The notes beneath the pieces were generated by a model. That model saw only the letters and a list, made by a program, of their open reading frames with translations. It had not been told where the DNA came from and ran no database searches. Shown piece by piece: positions 59,601 through 64,000 of a stretch of 64,000 nt of DNA. The translations under genes were made by a program, and so were the position numbers. The stretch is from Phycisphaeraceae bacterium (GTDB taxonomy: Bacteria > Planctomycetota > Phycisphaerae > Phycisphaerales > Phycisphaeraceae): the NCBI GenBank assembly GCA_040222855.1, contig JAVKCD010000025.1, positions 496,001-560,000 on the forward strand, given 5' to 3'. Numbering within the stretch: position 1 is the first letter of the stretch; each line of letters begins with the position of its first letter.

Positions 59601-61400
59601 TCAGGCCGTCGGCGTCGCGGCTGGAGCGTCGGGGGGTGTGGGCTGCGGGAGATTCACTCGCAAGTGCAACTCCTTGAGCTGATCGAGATCGACTTCCGAC
59701 GGGGCCCCGGTGAGGAGGTCGGCGCCGTTCTGAGTTTTCGGAAAAGCGATCACATCGCGGATGTTGGTCGTCCCGCAGAGGTGCATCACGATCCTGTCGA
59801 GGCCGAAGGCGATCCCGCCATGGGGCGGAGCGCCGTACCTGAGCGCATCGAGTAGAAAACCGAACTTCTCACGGGCTTCGTCATCGTCGATGCCCAGCAC
59901 CTTGAAGACCTGCTTCTGCAACTCGGTGTTGTGCATACGGATCGAGCCGCCGCCGAGTTCCGAGCCGTTGAGCACCAGGTCGTAAGCCAGCGACCGAACG
60001 GCACCAGCGTCGCTCTCGAGTTTTTCGAGGTCTTCGGGGTTCGGGCTCGTGAAGGGGTGATGCAGGGAGTGGTAACGCTGGGCCTGCTCGTCCCACTCGA
60101 CCAGCGGGAAATCAACAACCCAGACCCATTCCCATTGGCCATCGCGGATCAAGCCCAGGTCCTTCGCCAGCCGGACCCGCAGCTCGCCAAGCGCCCGATG
60201 CACGATCGCTGGCTTGTTGCTCACACCAAAGCAGACCAGGTCGCCGTCTTCAATGCCCAGTCGCTCGACCAAACCATCCGCGATGGACTCGATAAACTTG
60301 GCGATACCGGTGCTAAACGCTCCGTTCTCGCGCTTGACGACCGGCAACCCGCCCACGCCAAACTGCTTGACCCACTCGGCCAGACCGTCGGTCTCTTTCC
60401 GCGAGAGCTTGGCTCCGCCCGGTACGCGGATGGCCTTGACGACCCCGCCGGCCTGTATCGACGACGTGAAAACCTTGAAATCGGTGCTCTGTGCCAGGTC
60501 AGTTACATCAATCAGCTCAAGCCCGAATCGCAGGTCGGGACGATCCGAGCCGTACTTGTCCATCGCCTCGGCGTAGGTCATCTTCCGGATCGGCGGGACA
60601 TCGACATCCAGCACCTGCTTCCAGATCGATCGCATCAGCCCTTCGTGGGTGTCGATCACGTCGTCCTGATCGACGAAACTCATCTCGACATCAAGCTGCG
60701 TGAACTCCGCCTGCCGATCCGCTCGCGGGTCTTCATCACGGAAACAGCGCACGATCTGGAAGTACTTGTCGATCCCGCCCGACATCAGGATCTGCTTGAA
60801 GAGCTGCGGGCTCTGGGGCAAGGCATAAAACTCGCCGGCCTGCAGACGACTCGGCACCAGGAAATCCCGGGCACCCTCGGGGGTCGAACGGCAGAGGAAC
60901 GGCGTCTCGACCTCGTAAAAACCTTCGCCATCGAAGTAGTCACGCATGATCTTGGCGACACGATGCCGAGTGCGCATGATGTTCTGCATCGCCGGGCGAC
61001 GCATATCGATGAACCGATACCGCAGCCGGGTTTCCTCACCGGTCCTCGCCGCATCATCCGGCGTAAACGGCGGGGTGTCGGTCTTGTTGAGGATCTCGAC
61101 TTGTTTGGCATCAACCTCGATCTCGCCGGTGGCGAGCTTGGGGTTGGCCATCCCCTCCTCACGCCGAAGGCACACACCAGTGATCCGCACCACGTCCTCG
61201 TTGCGCAGCTTGTCCGCGACCTCATGCGCCTGACCGCTCTCGGGGTGGAAAACGATCTGGGTGATGCCCTCGCGGTCGCGCAGGTCGATGAAGATCACCC
61301 CGCCATGGTCGCGATAGCTGTTCACCCAGCCGCACAGCGAAACAGTCTGGTCAACGTGATCCGCCCGAAGGGCGCCGCAGTGGTGTGTTCTCTGGGCCAT
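59601..61400 (-). CDS. aspS: Aspartyl-tRNA synthetase
   Basis: Class II synthetase of 599 residues, bacterial type with GAD insert. The N-terminal OB domain has QTVSLCGWVNSYRDHGGVIFIDLRDREG; motif 2 is FRDEDPRADRQAEFTQLDVEMSF and motif 3 is GIAFGLDRIVMHLCG. The GAD domain (about 290-420) contains LAEWVKQFGVGG. If asnS is absent from the genome it may be non-discriminating and supply Asp-tRNA(Asn) for transamidation; this cannot be decided here. A C-terminal Pro/Ala tail is present. asnB follows. Confidence 0.95.
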   Translation of the reverse strand: MAQRTHHCGALRADHVDQTVSLCGWVNSYRDHGGVIFIDLRDREGITQIVFHPESGQAHEVADKLRNEDVVRITGVCLRREEGMANPKLATGEIEVDAKQVEILNKTDTPPFTPDDAARTGEETRLRYRFIDMRRPAMQNIMRTRHRVAKIMRDYFDGEGFYEVETPFLCRSTPEGARDFLVPSRLQAGEFYALPQSPQLFKQILMSGGIDKYFQIVRCFRDEDPRADRQAEFTQLDVEMSFVDQDDVIDTHEGLMRSIWKQVLDVDVPPIRKMTYAEAMDKYGSDRPDLRFGLELIDVTDLAQSTDFKVFTSSIQAGGVVKAIRVPGGAKLSRKETDGLAEWVKQFGVGGLPVVKRENGAFSTGIAKFIESIADGLVERLGIEDGDLVCFGVSNKPAIVHRALGELRVRLAKDLGLIRDGQWEWVWVVDFPLVEWDEQAQRYHSLHHPFTSPNPEDLEKLESDAGAVRSLAYDLVLNGSELGGGSIRMHNTELQKQVFKVLGIDDDEAREKFGFLLDALRYGAPPHGGIAFGLDRIVMHLCGTTNIRDVIAFPKTQNGADLLTGAPSEVDLDQLKELHLRVNLPQPTPPDAPAATPTA

Positions 61401-61515
61401 AGCCCGTTCATCCTGTCAGGTTAAAGTTCTGATATCCGGTGAGGGGGCGGCAGTTTACCCGACATCGGCTCACCCCGACGGCGACCTGAACCCCGCGACC
61501 GACTAAGCTCTGGAC

Positions 61516-62211
61516 ATGTTCACCGGCATCATCCAGACCATCGCAACCGTCGCTGACACCACCCCCACCCAAGCGGGCGTCCGCCTGACCATCGACACCC
61601 AAGGCTGGGTTCCCGATCGTGGCTATCAGCCCACTTTGGGCGACTCGATCGCCGTCTCGGGCGTCTGTCTCACCCTCGCAGCGATCGAGAGCGGCGGGGC
61701 GGTCTTCGGCTTCGACGCTATCACCGAGACCCTTAACAAGACCACGCTCGGCCGCCTCCGGCCCGGCAGCAAGGTCAACCTCGAACCCGCGGTCCTCCCG
61801 ACGCAGCCCATGGGCGGCCACACCGTCCAGGGTCACGTGGATGGCGTCGGGGTCATCACCGCCATCCACGATAATCCCGCCGACTGGCGACTCACCCTCC
61901 GCCCGCCCGACAAGATGATGCGCTGGATGATCCCCAAAGGCTCAGTCTGCATCGACGGCGTCTCCCTCACCCTTGCCGAGGTCGCCAACGACACCATCAC
62001 CATCGCCCTGATCCCGACCACCCTCGAAATCACCACGCTCGGCCAGGCTCGCGTCGGCGACGAGGTCAACCTCGAAGCCGACGCCCTGGTCAAAGCTATT
62101 GTCCACACGATGGAGACCATGAAAAAGCAGGGCGGTGATAGCGAGGCGGTGACGATGGGGTTGCTAGCCCAAGCAGGCTTCTACAGAAGCCATAGCCCTA
62201 GCAGTAACTAA
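61516..62211 (+). CDS. ribE: Riboflavin synthase, alpha chain
   Basis: Dismutates two 6,7-dimethyl-8-ribityllumazine molecules to riboflavin. The 231-residue product has the two homologous barrel halves: MFTGIIQTIATV and GDSIAVSGVCLTLAAI in the first, GGHTVQGHVDGVGVI at the link, and GSVCIDGVSLTLAEV and TTLGQARVGDEVNLEAD in the second. A short extra tail (about 205-231) ends the protein. TAAGCT is exactly 6 bases before the ATG. The other rib genes are not in the window. It converges on the DUF4914-like gene. Confidence 0.95.
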   Translation: MFTGIIQTIATVADTTPTQAGVRLTIDTQGWVPDRGYQPTLGDSIAVSGVCLTLAAIESGGAVFGFDAITETLNKTTLGRLRPGSKVNLEPAVLPTQPMGGHTVQGHVDGVGVITAIHDNPADWRLTLRPPDKMMRWMIPKGSVCIDGVSLTLAEVANDTITIALIPTTLEITTLGQARVGDEVNLEADALVKAIVHTMETMKKQGGDSEAVTMGLLAQAGFYRSHSPSSN

Positions 62212-62222
62212 CTAGGGTTATC

Positions 62223-64000
62223 TCAAGCCTCCGGCCCCAACGCCTCATACTCCTCCACAGTCGCGCCCGCCAAGCAGGCCTCGATGATCTTGCGGCCGTG
62301 CGGGTTCAGGTCCGATTCCTGCAGGAAGGGCGCGATCTGCTGATGGAAGAAACCGGTCAGGACCTCAGCACCCCGGTCATACCCCGCCTCGCCGACTTCC
62401 GGCTGCTTCTCCACCCGCAGGAACCCCTCGGGGATCTCTGTTCCTTCAACCTGCATGCTCTTGAGCGAGTAACCCAGCAGTGCTAAGCGCGCAGCCAGCA
62501 GCCGATCCTTCGGGAACACTGACGAACCACGCCTTGAGAGATATTCACGCACCACCCACTGAGGCGCAAAGCCGGTCTCCCAGCAGCCGATGTGCTGGTT
62601 CGGGATCAGCACGAACAGCGTCTCCTCCGTCTTCATAAACTGATCCAGCAGCAGGTTGGCCTGATCGACGGCTCGACCGGTCGCGAAAGGCCAATAGCTG
62701 CCCACACCCTCGCTGGTCATGCCCTCGGTATCAACAATCGACGGATTGGCATGACCTCGAGGGGCCACCAGCCGCCACAGCCACGCCAGCGCTGGCGGGA
62801 GGATGTTGAGCATCCCCAGTACGCCATAGGTCGGCTTCTCAGCCGTGCAGGGGGGCGTCCGGACCCCGAAGCTTCTCACGTCCACCGTCACCGGGTCCAT
62901 CACGATATTCGGATAATCCTTCCGCGGCATGATCACCCGTGGGTTGGGACAGGGCACGCCCGGCGAATCGTGGATTGGCTCCCAGATCAGCGCCGTGCTC
63001 TCGGGCTTGGCGTCAATGTTCATAAACAGCAGCGGAGAAGGGGGGTTGATCGTCATCGCTTCAAGATGCGGGTCTGTCCCGTACTTCGTGATGTGATTCA
63101 CCCTCAGAAACCAAGCGTCCTCGGCATCAAACAGCGTCAGTTTCTTGACCTCCGGCTTCTGGTAATCCGGATGACACAGTGCCATGTCATCAGTGACCGG
63201 GTTTAGCCGGCATCCGCGCGGCAAAACCAGATACTTGGAGTCACCCGTGACCGTGTTGGTCCCGAGCCGGATCTGCCCGTCTTCTTCACGGTGCATCTGC
63301 TCGAGCATCTCGCTCTTGCCGCCACCCGACGCCCCCTCGTGCATGATCGTGCAAGTGTTGTCGTAAGGCGTGACGACCTGAACCGTCGAGCAGTGCGCCG
63401 TCACCCAGCCCTCACCCTCACCCCGATTCAGCAGCACGCCGTAGATCCCCTTCTTCGCCGACGGACCCGGGTAGAGGTTGTAACTAAACAGCTCGTGAAG
63501 CGGCTCACGCCGGTTGTGCACGACGACCTGTCTCCCGCCAAAGTGCGTGTGCCGGAAGGGGGGTGCCACGTAGATGATCGCCTCGTGGAAGAAGTCCTCC
63601 CGGATCTGCTCGCGCGGAATAATCCCCTGGAGCATCGCCAGCCCAAGCCCGAAGAACGCCGCGTTCGCCGGACAGATCGCGACGGCCTCGGTCCCCTTGC
63701 CCGCGAGCCCCGCCTGAAAGAAAAAGTAGGCCAGGTCCTGGGTCTTGAGCCAGTCGAACGTCTGCTGACGCACATCTTCCCAAACCATGTCCGGGTACCG
63801 CTGTTCCCAGGTCCGCTTGCCGGTTGGCCGCTTATCGGCGATGACCATGCAGTCCGCATCGCGCCGACGCATATACGACTCGACGTAGTTGGCACTCACG
63901 CCGTTGCGTACCCGGCACACCTCCAGTTCCGGCACGAACCCGCGTCCCTCCACGTCGTAGCCCACCGTGAAAATACCACGCGCATCGACTTGATCTTTCG
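62223..64000 (-). CDS. DUF4914-like P-loop protein (cut by window end)
   Basis: The C-terminal 592 residues of a large cytoplasmic protein; the frame is open to the right edge, so the start is outside. A P-loop-like EGASGGGKSEM lies near the middle, preceded by TPYDNTCTIMH; NPVTDDMALCHPDY, NIVMDPVTVDVRSFGVRTPPCTAEKPTYGVLGML and WPFATGRAVDQANLLLDQF are other conserved-looking parts. The pattern fits the DUF4914 family, which has distant similarity to HPr kinase/PEP carboxykinase ATP-binding folds. No function is established. A GTG at 63965 is an alternative start, but coding clearly continues upstream of it. Confidence 0.65.
   Translation of the reverse strand, partial: KDQVDARGIFTVGYDVEGRGFVPELEVCRVRNGVSANYVESYMRRRDADCMVIADKRPTGKRTWEQRYPDMVWEDVRQQTFDWLKTQDLAYFFFQAGLAGKGTEAVAICPANAAFFGLGLAMLQGIIPREQIREDFFHEAIIYVAPPFRHTHFGGRQVVVHNRREPLHELFSYNLYPGPSAKKGIYGVLLNRGEGEGWVTAHCSTVQVVTPYDNTCTIMHEGASGGGKSEMLEQMHREEDGQIRLGTNTVTGDSKYLVLPRGCRLNPVTDDMALCHPDYQKPEVKKLTLFDAEDAWFLRVNHITKYGTDPHLEAMTINPPSPLLFMNIDAKPESTALIWEPIHDSPGVPCPNPRVIMPRKDYPNIVMDPVTVDVRSFGVRTPPCTAEKPTYGVLGMLNILPPALAWLWRLVAPRGHANPSIVDTEGMTSEGVGSYWPFATGRAVDQANLLLDQFMKTEETLFVLIPNQHIGCWETGFAPQWVVREYLSRRGSSVFPKDRLLAARLALLGYSLKSMQVEGTEIPEGFLRVEKQPEVGEAGYDRGAEVLTGFFHQQIAPFLQESDLNPHGRKIIEACLAGATVEEYEALGPEA

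Overview
The window is 64 kb of high-GC bacterial chromosome that reads like a Planctomycetota genome, most probably class Phycisphaerae. This is an inference from several traits seen together: PEP-CTERM secreted proteins, a pseudopilin-like protein with an H-X8-DG tail, a PadR regulator overlapping a large HAAS-type membrane protein, a release factor and housekeeping set scattered in short operons, and many lineage-restricted secreted or membrane proteins of unknown function. There is no rRNA operon, no insertion sequence, no CRISPR array and no prophage. One tRNA (Pro, GGG) is present.

Layout. 1-6.6 kb: end of pheA and a GT4 glycosyltransferase, then a tightly overlapped minus-strand operon carA-ASCH protein-nadC-birA and a single gap gene with its own terminator. 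6.7-12.2 kb: xseA-xseB-prepilin peptidase-OmpA-like lipoprotein-hisH-DUF89 phosphatase, mostly spaced or overlapped like one transcript. 12.2-18.7 kb: pseudopilin-like protein, a membrane-anchored protein, a class IV aminotransferase, rpmE (type B), prfA and a 931-residue secreted protein. 18.7-22.5 kb: rho and rimO divergent, then a tail-anchored protein. 22.5-25.2 kb: an AT-richer PEP-CTERM gene and the eroded end of another. 25.2-33.2 kb: outer-membrane barrel, PGPGW membrane protein, trpB, PilZ and B12-fold proteins, M48 lipoprotein protease, ubiE/menG, an FHA-GAF-SpoIIE phosphatase, tRNA-Pro. 33.2-36.6 kb: an accessory stretch with an AT-rich HEPN-like ORF, an SMP-30 lactonase, a vapBC pair, a DUF2237 protein and ogt. 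36.8-42.3 kb: hpnH, a KdsC-like phosphatase, a DUF2231-like protein and a serine hydrolase fused to an M23 peptidase, then pyrC. 42.3-48.3 kb: an ABC ATPase with a large membrane partner, a Zn-ribbon/low-complexity exported protein, and an Mrp-type ATPase. 48.3-53.4 kb: an ArsR/CoA-disulfide-reductase-rhodanese/YgaP-like sulfur operon and PadR plus a frameshifted HAAS protein. 53.4-64 kb: bioF, HU-like protein, def-fmt, a small AT-rich ORF, a PEP-CTERM protein, aspS-asnB, ribE and a DUF4914-like protein cut by the window edge.

The genes are mostly core metabolism (Phe, Trp, His, Asn, NAD, biotin, pyrimidine, riboflavin, menaquinone) and gene expression (Rho, RF1, RimO, L31, AspRS, deformylase/formyltransferase). 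Two whole-window patterns stand out. At least fourteen genes begin with a TANNNT box exactly 6 (sometimes 7) bases before the start codon, which predicts leaderless transcription. And the top strand changes from C-rich to G-rich near 20.4 kb and back near 51.9 kb regardless of gene direction. A family of short hairpin repeats with tips like GGCTNCGCC fills several intergenic gaps between 24.9 and 36.7 kb.
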